A DNA stretch of 24,542 nucleotides from Fen-1308 sp035319185 (GTDB lineage: Bacteria > Nitrospirota > Thermodesulfovibrionia > Thermodesulfovibrionales > Dissulfurispiraceae): positions 1 through 24,542 of the forward strand of contig DATHDF010000076.1 of the NCBI GenBank assembly GCA_035319185.1, written 5' to 3'. Below are positions 1-7,455 of the stretch, piece after piece. A program made the position numbers and the translations under genes. Numbering within the stretch: position 1 is the first letter of the stretch; each line of letters begins with the position of its first letter. The notes under the pieces are model-generated. The model had not been told where the DNA came from. It was given only the letters and a program-made list of their open reading frames with translations, and did no database searches.

Positions 1-131
1 TAATAATCGCCGGCTTTTCGCCATCCCAACCCTTTTAACTTTGTCAGTCCCGAACCGCTGGACGTTCCGCGTTAATAGTGTGCTGCATACCGTTGGTTTG
101 CGACTGGCTCTGAAGGCATTTGCTTCCGAAA

Positions 132-161
132 TCTAATGCACCTGAAAATTATTCTAATGCA
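132..161. repeat. 9-bp direct repeat, 21-bp period
   Basis: TCTAATGCA occurs at 132-140 and again at 153-161. The two copies lie on the same face of the helix, two turns apart. They sit in non-coding DNA. This could be a tandem protein-binding site or chance; nothing else supports it. Confidence 0.35.
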
Positions 162-293
162 GAGCCTAGAATTTCTGCAAGGTACGCAGCTATTGCAGGT
201 GCAGTAATATCGGGCCCATAACCGATACTCGCAGGTCCCTGCCGGTTGCGCAGATGACGGCAAGCCTAGAGCCGCGCCGGTTTGAAGGGCTTC

Positions 294-320
294 AAGGGCT
301 GGTTGCCCTTAATTTATAAT
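294..320 (+). terminator. Weak terminator-like hairpin
   Basis: The stem AAGGGC (294-299) pairs perfectly with GCCCTT (305-310) across the 5-nt loop TGGTT. It is followed by an A/T-rich but not poly-T run (311-320). It could terminate a transcript entering from upstream of the window. The stem is short and the U-tract interrupted, so the call is weak. Confidence 0.3.
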
Positions 321-335
321 GTGACGCAGGTCACG
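320..335. promoter_or_regulatory. CRP/FNR-family-like palindromic operator
   Basis: The sequence TGTGA-CGCAGG-TCACG differs from the classical CRP half-site pair TGTGA-N6-TCACA by one base. Its core GTGAC-N4-GTCAC is a perfect inverted repeat. A possible -10 (TACAAT, 360-365) lies downstream at a distance placing the palindrome centre near -45, close to the class II activator position. I infer that a CRP/FNR-superfamily regulator controls the HMA protein and lipoprotein operon. The regulator itself is not in the window. Confidence 0.5.
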
Positions 336-471
336 CTTTCTTATCTATAAATAAAAAAATACAATAAACCGGAATGCTTATAAGTGCTTATAACTGCTTC
401 GTGGCTTGTCCCGGCTGGATGTCGTTGCTACACTTGAATTAGTCACCGGCAGTTCTGGCCGAGGAGGTCAT

Positions 472-705
472 ATGGCAAAGGCGATGTGCATACGTGTTCA
501 AAAGGAGTTTTGCGAGGAGTGCTCCCTGGCCCTCAGGCGCTTTATCGGCGGGCAGGAGGGCATAGAGTCGATCGATGCATCCGAGGGGCAGATCACCATA
601 TCATATGATGAGGCATTGATAGATGCAGAGCGGCTTTTTGCTGCAGTTTGCGAAAATGTGGAGAGGCTTGGATATAAAATAATTACGCAAGGAGAGTCCA
701 TATGA
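472..705 (+). CDS. HMA-domain heavy-metal-binding protein (77 aa)
   Basis: This is a small single-domain protein of the heavy-metal-associated (HMA, CopZ/Atx1-like) fold. The metal-binding pair is seen as C14-E-E-C17, followed by the usual pattern of a helix, a strand ending in the ITISYDE segment, a second helix and a terminal GYKI strand. An upstream in-frame extension to 406 exists, but the ATG at 472 is preceded by a strong GAGGAGGT ribosome site at 4-bp spacing, so I start there. The stop overlaps the start of the next gene (ATGA at 702-705), indicating translational coupling. By family it would carry a soft metal ion such as Cu(I) or bind it for delivery. The canonical GMTCxxC lead-in is replaced by KEFCEEC, so metal preference is open. 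Confidence 0.75.
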   Translation: MAKAMCIRVQKEFCEECSLALRRFIGGQEGIESIDASEGQITISYDEALIDAERLFAAVCENVERLGYKIITQGESI

Positions 706-1124
706 TCAGGCTGTTGGTAGTTGCGGTTTCAATTCTGCTTGTCGCATCATGTGCAGTGGCCCCTGTCAGGGAAAGCGGGCTGAATCAGATAAAGCCCGGC
801 GGCATTCACGAGGAGTGTGCAAGCGCTAAAAAGGGAGAGAAGATCATCTATTCCTTCTATGCCTCTCTGCCGGTCGACTTCAATGTGCATTATCATGCAG
901 GAGAAAAAATTTATTATCCGTTCGAGAGAAAGGGCGTGACGCTCGATAATGGAACTTATGTCGCCGATCACGAGAATGTCTACTGTCTTATGTGGACTAA
1001 CAACAATAAGGAACAGGCGACAGTGAATTACAAGTACGAAATCCAGCCTGTTGTCAGGATGTCAACGACGCCGGCGATCAACCGGCCGGAGCAGCAGATG
1101 GCCCCCGCACGGCCCGGATATTAA
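702..1124 (+). CDS. Putative lipoprotein with GOLD/emp24-like domain (140 aa)
   Basis: The N-terminus is a lipoprotein signal: a hydrophobic stretch ending in the lipobox L-V-A-S-C with Cys17 as the lipidated residue. The mature part (about residues 30-120) has the strand pattern CASAKKGEKIIYSFYAS, VDFNVHYHAG and ENVYCLMWTNNN. This resembles GOLD-type beta-sandwich domains, including the conserved WxN and paired cysteines C39/C95 that could form a disulfide. The C-terminal 25 residues are Pro/Gln/Arg-rich and probably disordered. It overlaps the HMA gene by 4 nt, so the two are co-translated. Membrane anchoring plus a metal-binding partner suggests an envelope role, but the substrate is unknown. 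The GOLD assignment is from memory of the pattern. Confidence 0.6.
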   Translation: MIRLLVVAVSILLVASCAVAPVRESGLNQIKPGGIHEECASAKKGEKIIYSFYASLPVDFNVHYHAGEKIYYPFERKGVTLDNGTYVADHENVYCLMWTNNNKEQATVNYKYEIQPVVRMSTTPAINRPEQQMAPARPGY

Positions 1125-1144
1125 CGGTTTCTGATTCGGACCAA

Positions 1145-2206
1145 TCAGGCGCTGATGGTTCCCCCGCCCAGGACGGTGTCTCCGTAATAAAAGACGGCGC
1201 TCTGTCCCGGAGTCGGCGCCCATTGTGGTTCGTCGAATTCCACCTCTACGGCCCCGTTTTCAAGGATATGCAGGCAGGCTGCTTCGTCCTTCATTGTGGA
1301 CCGCACTTTGACGCTTGCCTTAAAATGAGGCTCGGCTGGGCTTACGAGCCAGTTCAGATTCCCGACCGTGAATCGTTTCATCCGGGCCATTTCGCGAGAC
1401 CCGATATAAATAGAATTGGTTGACGGATCTATCTTTACGACATAAACCGGCTTTCCGGTTGCCGGCAGCCGCTTTCTCTGTCCGATAGTATATAAAAATA
1501 TTCCGTTGTGGTGTCCGATCTCTTTGCCGCTTTCAATATCCACGACCGGACCGTTCTCCGCCTTCGCCAGTCCTTTCAGGAATGCCGTGTAGTTCCCCTC
1601 TTCGACAAAACATATCTCCTGGCTTTCCTCTCGCTTTGCTGCGTGCAAATCCAGGGTCTGCGCCATTTGACGTACCGTTTGCTTTGTTTTCTCTCCGAGA
1701 GGCAGCAGAAGTCGCATAAGGATTTTGTTTTCGAGCGCATAGAGCACGTACGACTGGTCCTTGCCGGAATCAGCGCCTTTGAGCAGACGCGCGCTGCCTT
1801 CCGAACATTGCACCCGTGCGTAATGCCCCGTTGCTATTAAATCGAAATGCCTTTCGTCTGCGGCTTTTATGAGCGAAGGGAACTTGACGAACCGGTTGCA
1901 CAGTATGCAAGGGTTGGGAGTGATCCCTCTGGAGTATGCCTCAACGAACGGCTTTATGACTTTCTCTGAGAAGAGGTCTCTCGCATCGATAATGCTGTGC
2001 TCAATGCCTATTTCCTTTGCCGTCTGCGCAGCGTTGACAGTTGATTCGAATGAGCAGCATGGGGCTTTGCCGATCTGCAGGCGTGACCGAGGGTCGAAGA
2101 GTATCAGGCTGACACCGGCCACTTCGTATCCCTGCTCTTTTAAGAGATAAGCTGATACGGACGAGTCCACGCCTCCGCTCAGTCCGACAACGACTTTTTT
2201 GCCCAT
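1145..2206 (-). CDS. mnmA: tRNA-uridine 2-sulfurtransferase MnmA
   Basis: MnmA adenylates and thiolates U34 of tRNA-Lys, -Glu and -Gln in the cytoplasm. The ATP-binding PP-loop SGGVDSS is at residues 10-16. The catalytic pair is C103 (in NPCILCN) and C199 (in SQEICFV), and ATGHYAR and the C-terminal beta-barrel are present. The length of 353 aa is normal. Additional cysteines (C50-C51 and C100) could matter for iron-sulfur forms of the enzyme; that is inference. It lies 39 nt downstream of glgX on the same strand but has no Shine-Dalgarno sequence. A weak -10-like CACAAT ends 5 nt before the ATG with TTGCTC 18 bp above it, so it may have its own leaderless transcript. It converges on the lipoprotein gene, ending 20 nt from it. 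Confidence 0.95.
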   Translation of the reverse strand: MGKKVVVGLSGGVDSSVSAYLLKEQGYEVAGVSLILFDPRSRLQIGKAPCCSFESTVNAAQTAKEIGIEHSIIDARDLFSEKVIKPFVEAYSRGITPNPCILCNRFVKFPSLIKAADERHFDLIATGHYARVQCSEGSARLLKGADSGKDQSYVLYALENKILMRLLLPLGEKTKQTVRQMAQTLDLHAAKREESQEICFVEEGNYTAFLKGLAKAENGPVVDIESGKEIGHHNGIFLYTIGQRKRLPATGKPVYVVKIDPSTNSIYIGSREMARMKRFTVGNLNWLVSPAEPHFKASVKVRSTMKDEAACLHILENGAVEVEFDEPQWAPTPGQSAVFYYGDTVLGGGTISA

Positions 2207-2245
2207 CTATTATTGTGACAGACGGAAAGGGGGCTGAGCAAGGAT

Positions 2246-4384
2246 CTACGGGCTCTTCCTGCTTATCAGCACAATGGTGCTCCGCGGGTTTGCCAGATAT
2301 GTTCCAGACGGGTCTATGACGATTTCTTTGCCGACATCGAGGAAATCATCGCCGCTTTTCAAACTTGTGTCTATAATTCTGAACCATTTCCTGCTGTCCA
2401 GCAACGGCAACTGTATATTCTGCGGCCTGAAGTCCGCATTGAGAATCAGGAAGAGCTGATAATCGCCGGCCGCTGATTTCGCCTCTGCGTCAAGCATGTA
2501 GCATAGTGTGCGGGCTTCAGCATCGTCCCACTGAGGCCTGCTCCCGTCGGGCGCGAACCATGACACGTCGGGAATGCAATCCCCATCGTTATCAGCGCCG
2601 GTCAGAAATTTCCTACCCTGAAGCACAGGATATTTTTGGGTGAATTTGATCGCCTTGCTGAAAAAATCGGCGATATCGCTGTTTAGGCGGACCTTGTTCC
2701 AGTCGAACCAGCTGATCTCGTTATCCTGGCAGTAGGCGTTATTGTTGCCTCTCTGGGACCTCATGAATTCGTCACCGCCAAGGATCATCGGGGTGCCTGC
2801 AGAAAAAAGGAGCAGGCATGCATAGTTTTTTGCCAGCTGTTTTCTTAGTGCGATAACGCCGGCGTCGTCTGTCACACCTTCAACGCCGCAGTTCCACGAG
2901 TTGTTATCGTTTGAGCCGTCATTGTTGCCTTCGAGATTGGCATCGTTGTGTTTGCCGTCGTAGGATACAAGATCATTCAGGGTGAAGCCGTCGTGACAGG
3001 TAATGAAATTGACGCTGTTGTAAGCCGACCTGCCGTCGTCGCCGTAAAGGTCCGCCGAGCCGGTCAAACGCCAGCCCAGCTCCCTCAGCTGCCCCGAGTC
3101 ACCCTTGCCGAATTTTCGCATGCAATCCCTGAATTTTCCATTCCATTCTGACCAGTCAACAGGGAAATTGCCGACCTGATAAGTGCCGAGGTCCCATGGC
3201 TCGGCGATCAGCTTCGTCCTGGTCAGCACAGGGTCCTGGGATACCGCATCGAAAAAAGACGCAGAGCTGCGGAAGCCGCCGAACTCTCTGCCAAGCACCG
3301 ACGCGAGGTCGAACCTGAACCCATCGACATGCATCAGCTCAACCCAGTACCTGAGCGAATCCAGCACGAAGCGGATCACATGGCTCTTTTCAAAATTCAC
3401 GCTGTTGCCGCAGCCGGTAAAATTCATGTAGTAACGGAGCGGGTCTGCAGTCGTTCCTGTCAGACTGTAATAAGTCGGATTGTCGATTCCCTTGAAACAG
3501 ATCATGGGCCCCATCTCGTTGCCTTCACCGGTATGGTTGAATACAACATCCAATATCACTTCGATCCCGGCCTTGTGCAGCTCGCGTACAAGCGTCCTGA
3601 ATTCATTCACCTGACAGCCTGGAAATTTCTGTGACGAATATGACGATTCAGGGGCGAAAAACCCGATTGTGTTATAGCCCCAGTAGTTGGTCAAACCCCT
3701 GTTGATCAGGAAGTCATCGACATAGAACTCATGTATCGGCAGGAGCTCCACGGCATTAATCCCCAGCTTTTTCAGATGGGGTATCTTTTCGATAAATCCA
3801 AGATATGTTCCGGGATTGCGAACCCCTGAAGAGGAGTGCGCGGTGAAACCTTTGAGATGGACTTCGTAAATAACTAATTCCTCCAGGGCCGTGTAAGAGG
3901 GAGAATCTCCCTGCCAGTCGAAATTGTCATCGATGACGATCGATTTGGGTACTGCCGCCGTATTGTCGCGGACATCGAGCGAAAAGTCTCTGGCAGAAGA
4001 CTGAGCATCATAGGGCAGGAGAAGATTGTCCGTATTCCTGAACTTGCCGGTAAGGGCTTTTGCGCAGGGGTCCATAAGCAGCTTGTGTTCATTAAACCGC
4101 ATACCCTTTGAAGGGTCAAAATCGCCCCTGACTTTGTATCCGTAGAGCTGCCCGGCCTTAAGCCCGTGAACGAAGTTGTGCCAGATATATTTGGTGCGGT
4201 TTTCCAACCGTATTATATCTGTAGGATCGGAGTCCTCCCTGTCGAACAGCAGGAGAAAGACATCACGCGCATTCTGCGAATAGACGGCAAAGTTCACGCC
4301 GTCCGCCGAAAGAGACGCGCCGAGCGGATAGAACAACCCTTTCGATATGTTTTTGTCCGTGCGGTGCTTCAGCTCGTATGCCAT
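2246..4384 (-). CDS. glgX: Glycogen debranching enzyme GlgX (GH13_11)
   Basis: This isoamylase-type enzyme hydrolyses alpha-1,6 branches of (phosphorylase-trimmed) glycogen. The N-terminal CBM48-like domain spans about residues 15-150, followed by the TIM-barrel catalytic domain. Conserved GH13 regions are visible: DVVFNHT (279-285), DGFRFD (354-359, nucleophile D359), IAEPWD (acid/base E395) and CHDGFT (H464-D465 transition-state pair). The C-terminal beta domain is present. The length of 712 aa matches the 650-750 family range. The start has an AAGGAGA ribosome site about 7 nt upstream. A 9-bp inverted repeat lies in the leader (4411-4442). No other glycogen gene is in the window. It is first of a possible glgX-mnmA transcript. 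Confidence 0.95.
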   Translation of the reverse strand: MAYELKHRTDKNISKGLFYPLGASLSADGVNFAVYSQNARDVFLLLFDREDSDPTDIIRLENRTKYIWHNFVHGLKAGQLYGYKVRGDFDPSKGMRFNEHKLLMDPCAKALTGKFRNTDNLLLPYDAQSSARDFSLDVRDNTAAVPKSIVIDDNFDWQGDSPSYTALEELVIYEVHLKGFTAHSSSGVRNPGTYLGFIEKIPHLKKLGINAVELLPIHEFYVDDFLINRGLTNYWGYNTIGFFAPESSYSSQKFPGCQVNEFRTLVRELHKAGIEVILDVVFNHTGEGNEMGPMICFKGIDNPTYYSLTGTTADPLRYYMNFTGCGNSVNFEKSHVIRFVLDSLRYWVELMHVDGFRFDLASVLGREFGGFRSSASFFDAVSQDPVLTRTKLIAEPWDLGTYQVGNFPVDWSEWNGKFRDCMRKFGKGDSGQLRELGWRLTGSADLYGDDGRSAYNSVNFITCHDGFTLNDLVSYDGKHNDANLEGNNDGSNDNNSWNCGVEGVTDDAGVIALRKQLAKNYACLLLFSAGTPMILGGDEFMRSQRGNNNAYCQDNEISWFDWNKVRLNSDIADFFSKAIKFTQKYPVLQGRKFLTGADNDGDCIPDVSWFAPDGSRPQWDDAEARTLCYMLDAEAKSAAGDYQLFLILNADFRPQNIQLPLLDSRKWFRIIDTSLKSGDDFLDVGKEIVIDPSGTYLANPRSTIVLISRKSP

Positions 4385-4410
4385 GGCCTGTCTCCTTTGC
4401 TGGTCGAGGG

Positions 4411-4442
4411 TTATCGGTAAGCAGCAATGATCGTACCGATAA
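4411..4442. promoter_or_regulatory. Perfect 9-bp inverted repeat upstream of glgX
   Basis: TTATCGGTA (4411-4419) and TACCGATAA (4434-4442) are exact reverse complements separated by 14 nt. They sit in the glgX/PHP divergent intergenic region, 27 nt upstream of the glgX ATG. There is no T-tract after it on either strand, so it is not a terminator. It is best read as an operator for a dimeric regulator or as a leader hairpin affecting glgX expression. Confidence 0.5.
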
Positions 4443-4508
4443 GTATATCAATAGATGCATAATGCCGCTATCTCAAACTGTTATTGCCCGCACGACAAAT
4501 TCATATAT

Positions 4509-4546
4509 TTGGATTAGCCATCTGTTATGCTTTATAATTATGCCTA
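4509..4546 (+). promoter_or_regulatory. Candidate promoter giving a leaderless PHP-gene transcript
   Basis: A consensus -10 TATAAT lies at 4533-4538. A poor -35 (TTGGAT, 4509-4514) sits 18 bp upstream. A start 7-8 nt beyond the -10 coincides with the ATG at 4546. No Shine-Dalgarno sequence precedes either ATG (4540, 4546). Confidence 0.45.
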
Positions 4547-5202
4547 TGATTGATCTTCACTCACATACGGTGTTCAGCGATGGAGTGCTTATCCCTGCCG
4601 AGCTTGCGCGCAGGGCGGTGGCAACGGGCTATGAAGCTTTGGCTATTACAGACCATATGGACCACTCCAACATCGACTTGATCATACCCAGGATTGTGAA
4701 GGCGGTCAATGCCCTCAGGGGGCATATGCCAATTACATTATTGCCGGGCGCGGAAATAACCCATGTGCCGCCTGCGTTAATACCCGACCTTGTCAAAGAA
4801 GCCAGAAGACTTGGCGCAAGGATTGTCATTGTTCATGGTGAAACCATTGTCGAACCTGTAGTGAAAGGTACGAACCGCGCTGCTATCGAAGCTGGTGTCG
4901 ATATTCTTGCGCATCCGGGGCTTATCAGCGAAGACGACCTTCTCTTTGCGAGAGAAAAGAGTATTACCCTTGAAATAACGGCGCGGAAGGGCCACAGTAT
5001 TTCGAACGGTCATGTTGCACAGTCGGCCATGCGCCTTGGGATTCCGCTGACTATCAACACTGACGCGCACGAGCCGTCGAATCTGATCAGCCTTGAAACT
5101 GCCCGGAGGATTCTGCTCTCGGCCGGAATCTGCCCCGACAAGCTGCAAGCGATATTCTCACATGCAAGAAATCTTGTTACAAAAGCCATTGGAGGAATGT
5201 AA
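4546..5202 (+). CDS. PHP-domain metal-dependent phosphoesterase (218 aa)
   Basis: This is a stand-alone PHP (histidinol-phosphatase-like) domain that uses bound metals to hydrolyse phosphoesters; the substrate is unknown. PHP motifs in order are the N-terminal DLHSHTVFSDG with its HxH pair, AITDHMDHSN, LPGAEITH, IVHGET, LAHPG and NTDAH. The frame stays open upstream to 4378, but homology begins exactly at IDLHSH, and the upstream part would run through the glgX promoter region and the TATAAT box. I therefore start at 4546; 4540 is the alternative and adds two residues. The stop overlaps the next start by one base (TAATG), so it is coupled to the TPR protein gene. A second PHP domain occurs in PolX in this window. 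Confidence 0.85.
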   Translation: MIDLHSHTVFSDGVLIPAELARRAVATGYEALAITDHMDHSNIDLIIPRIVKAVNALRGHMPITLLPGAEITHVPPALIPDLVKEARRLGARIVIVHGETIVEPVVKGTNRAAIEAGVDILAHPGLISEDDLLFAREKSITLEITARKGHSISNGHVAQSAMRLGIPLTINTDAHEPSNLISLETARRILLSAGICPDKLQAIFSHARNLVTKAIGGM

Positions 5203-5882
5203 TGCCGAAGGTCATCAAAAAGCGCATGAGTAGACACGAAGGCCCTGAGGAAGGTCTTCAGGAAACCGTTGAAGACATACGGGCAAGACTGAAGGAGCGC
5301 CAGAAGGTTCTGGTCAAAGGGCTTGCGGTGTTTCTTGTCGTGCTGATAGCGATCAGCGGCTTTTATGTCTACACCAGATCGCAGGCGGCAAAGGTGTTCG
5401 ATCTGCAGAGGAAGGCATACGCTCTTTTTTATAACGAAGCTGCGGCCCAGGCTTCAAGTGGCGGAGACAATTATAAGAAGGCCCTCGATCTCTTTACTCA
5501 GGCATACGATATAAAGAAGAGAGCAGACATCCTGCTGTATATTGCATATTGTCAGTACGAGCTTGGAAATTATGACGATTCGATCAAGTCTTTGAAAGAA
5601 TTGACTGGAAAATATTCCGATCAGAGGATAACGCCGCTTGCATATTATAAAATGGCGGAAGCCTATCTGAAGAAAGGCGACAGCGCGTCAGCTCTTGCGA
5701 CGCTGAAGGATCTCTCGAATATCAAGGATGCAATGTTCAGGGATATGGCCCTTATGGAAAGCGCCAAGATACTGGAGTCTCAGGGAAAGACGGAAGAGGC
5801 CAAGGCCATGTACAAAGAATTGGTGTCGAAGTTTCCGGCTTCCGCATTTGCAGCCGAAGCAAAAACTAAGGCCGGAGAATAA
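5202..5882 (+). CDS. Membrane-anchored TPR protein, YfgM-like (226 aa)
   Basis: The protein has a charged cytoplasmic N-terminus with a predicted coiled-coil stretch (residues 15-36), one transmembrane helix at about 37-57, and an extracytoplasmic part of tetratricopeptide repeats (about 70-226). The repeats include ALDLFTQAYDI, YCQYELGNYDDSI and AYLKKGDSASALATL. This architecture matches the YfgM/YbgF-adjacent tetratricopeptide family, which in E. coli associates with the SecYEG/PpiD translocon. That role is only by analogy. A GGAGGA ribosome site sits inside the end of the PHP gene and the start overlaps its stop. The gene ends one base from the convergent transglycosylase gene (stops at 5880-5882 and 5884-5886), leaving no room for a terminator. 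Confidence 0.75.
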   Translation: MPKVIKKRMSRHEGPEEGLQETVEDIRARLKERQKVLVKGLAVFLVVLIAISGFYVYTRSQAAKVFDLQRKAYALFYNEAAAQASSGGDNYKKALDLFTQAYDIKKRADILLYIAYCQYELGNYDDSIKSLKELTGKYSDQRITPLAYYKMAEAYLKKGDSASALATLKDLSNIKDAMFRDMALMESAKILESQGKTEEAKAMYKELVSKFPASAFAAEAKTKAGE

Positions 5883-5883
5883 A

Positions 5884-7365
5884 TTAAGCCTTTCGGGTTT
5901 TGGCTTTGGTGCGCGTCTTGCCTTTGGCGACCCTGTCAGATTTCGACTTGGAGCCTTTCCTGGCCAGCCTCGAATGCTGGCTGCCGTGACCACGGCCCTT
6001 TTTTGAAGACTTCAAGGCAACCTTGGAAGCTCTGGAAACCTTTCTGGCCGTCATTTTGTCATCGATGTCGGCAACGTATTTGCCCCGTGGCGGCAGCTTG
6101 ATCTTCTCCCCTGCAGAAAGTCTTTCTATCCCGGCCAGAGAGTTTAGCGCCAGCACTGTGCTTACAGGCACGCCGCTTCTGGAGGCGATCTTCTTTAGTG
6201 TTTCATGCTTCCGAACCGTATAAGTTTCGTAACTGAAAAGCTTCTCGTCCGGAACCTTGGCCAGGTTTTCAATAAAGGCATCGGCTGTATCGACAGGCAG
6301 ACGCAGAAGATACTCTATCGTGTTTGGCGGCGTGCTCCATCTCCGGAGTTCAGGGTTTAGTTCGCGTATCTCATTGACGCTGGTCCCGGCGCATTTCGCG
6401 ATTATCTCCAGGTCGACGGGTACATACAGGACCACCTCGTCATATTCTAGAGGCTCATGATAGGTTAAGTCGCGAAAGCCGTACTCCTCCGGCGTATTGG
6501 CTATAATTGCTGCGGCAATATATCTTGGCACATAATCCTTGGTCTCCTGTCTGATCTGCTGGGTGTCCAAGAGCGACCAGAAATCTTCCGAGTCGGTCCT
6601 CTTCAGCGCCTTTGAGATCTTTCCTTCTCCGGCATTGTATGCGGCAAGGGCAAGGCTCCATGAGCCGAACATGTCGTGCAGGTCCTTAAGGTAATCGGCT
6701 GCGGCAGCCGTTGATTTGACAGGGTCTTTCCTCTCGTCTCTCCACCAATCTATCACCAGGCCGTATCTCTTCGCCGTGCCGGCGATGAACTGCCATGGGC
6801 CTGCGGCCCGCGCCGGCGAGTATGCCTTTGTGCTGAATCCGCTCTCGACTATCGGAAGGAAGACCAGGTCTTCCGGCAGGTTCTTTTCCCGCAGGATATT
6901 CTTCATGATTTCGATGTATCTCGCAGACCGCTCCAGCCAGACAGAAAACCGCTTCTTTAAGTTGGTTGTGTAAAGACTGAAGCTTTTCTCGATGGCCTGG
7001 TTGGCTTTCTTATCCGAGGGCGATAACGAAATCGAGAGGGGCGGAGTTATGGTCGGGGAGGCGTTCTGTTCAGTAGAGGCGGGTGGCGTGTTTCCCTGAT
7101 TCGGGAGCGCCGGAGGGTGCTCAGATGCCTTGGGTTCAGGAGGTGCTGCTGCCGGCACAACAGGAGAGTCGACGGCAACAGGCTGCATTGAGCCTTGGTG
7201 TTCTCGCACTGCTTCCTGCTGAGGCGCCTCAATGACAACTGCGGCTTCCGGTGCCTTGGCTACGATATCGGACGCCCCACTTGTCGTGCAGAAGGCCGAC
7301 TGGGCGACGTATAGTGAAAAGAGGAAAAAGAGGACAGCCCCTGCTAAGCCTGTATATACTCTCAT
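5884..7365 (-). CDS. mltD: MltD-like lytic transglycosylase with LysM domain
   Basis: This exported murein lytic transglycosylase cleaves the MurNAc-GlcNAc bond with formation of 1,6-anhydroMurNAc. A signal peptide covers residues 1-26. A Pro/Ala-rich linker (30-110) precedes the SLT domain (about 145-260), with catalytic Glu174 in the ESGF motif, then AAGPWQF and AAYNAGEGKI. One LysM peptidoglycan-binding domain lies at about 381-425. The last about 55 residues (440-493) are an unusual tail rich in Lys, Arg, Ser and Gly. Typical MltD has two or more LysM repeats, so the tail stands where a second LysM would be. No Shine-Dalgarno sequence is present. A strong promoter places transcription start at the ATG (see promoter 7371-7400). 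Confidence 0.85.
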   Translation of the reverse strand: MRVYTGLAGAVLFFLFSLYVAQSAFCTTSGASDIVAKAPEAAVVIEAPQQEAVREHQGSMQPVAVDSPVVPAAAPPEPKASEHPPALPNQGNTPPASTEQNASPTITPPLSISLSPSDKKANQAIEKSFSLYTTNLKKRFSVWLERSARYIEIMKNILREKNLPEDLVFLPIVESGFSTKAYSPARAAGPWQFIAGTAKRYGLVIDWWRDERKDPVKSTAAAADYLKDLHDMFGSWSLALAAYNAGEGKISKALKRTDSEDFWSLLDTQQIRQETKDYVPRYIAAAIIANTPEEYGFRDLTYHEPLEYDEVVLYVPVDLEIIAKCAGTSVNEIRELNPELRRWSTPPNTIEYLLRLPVDTADAFIENLAKVPDEKLFSYETYTVRKHETLKKIASRSGVPVSTVLALNSLAGIERLSAGEKIKLPPRGKYVADIDDKMTARKVSRASKVALKSSKKGRGHGSQHSRLARKGSKSKSDRVAKGKTRTKAKTRKA

Positions 7366-7370
7366 ACCAT

Positions 7371-7400
7371 ATTAGAAACCATCTACGGACGCATTGTCAA
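7371..7400 (-). promoter_or_regulatory. Sigma70-type promoter, leaderless start of mltD-like gene
   Basis: On the minus strand, -35 TTGACA (7395-7400, 6 of 6), an 18-bp spacer and -10 TCTAAT (7371-7376, 5 of 6) are followed by only 5 nt before the ATG (7365). The predicted transcription start is therefore the A of the start codon or within a base of it. Confidence 0.6.
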
Positions 7401-7408
7401 GGGTAGCG

Positions 7409-7427
7409 GTCACCTGCCGCCTGTGAC
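7409..7427. promoter_or_regulatory. Inverted repeat just upstream of the mltD-like -35
   Basis: GTCAC (7409-7413) and GTGAC (7423-7427) form an inverted repeat with a 9-nt centre. It ends 9 bp before the -35 of the mltD-like promoter, an activator-like position. It also lies after the moaA stop, where it could fold in RNA, but no T-tract follows. Confidence 0.3.
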
Positions 7428-7455
7428 TTTTGATCCCGCCGGTTAGTCGGACATC

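Larger units (their letters stand above)
1..471. other. Non-coding 5' region of the window
   Basis: No convincing gene was found on either strand. The only open frame of note (minus strand, about 72-263) has low-complexity codon use, no ribosome site and no recognisable motif. The stretch holds a 9-bp direct repeat TCTAATGCA at 132-140 and 153-161 (period 21 bp), a small hairpin at 294-310, a CRP-like palindrome at 320-335, an A/T-rich stretch at 341-368 that probably contains the promoter, and the ribosome site GAGGAGGT at 461-468 for the gene starting at 472. Confidence 0.6.

Noticed and set aside
72..263. 63-codon minus-strand frame in the 5' region
   Set aside because: No ribosome site, high Cys/Arg composition typical of out-of-frame translation, no motif.
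406..471. Upstream extension of the HMA protein
   Set aside because: The ATG at 472 has the strong GAGGAGGT site, and the extra 22 residues are not HMA-like.
1131..1148. CTGATT/AATCAG hairpin between the lipoprotein gene and mnmA as a terminator
   Set aside because: Only 6 bp, no T-tract on either strand, overlaps the mnmA stop codon.
4378..4545. Upstream extension of the PHP gene to 4378
   Set aside because: Extra residues have no PHP motif and cover the TATAAT element and the glgX leader; homology starts at IDLHSH.
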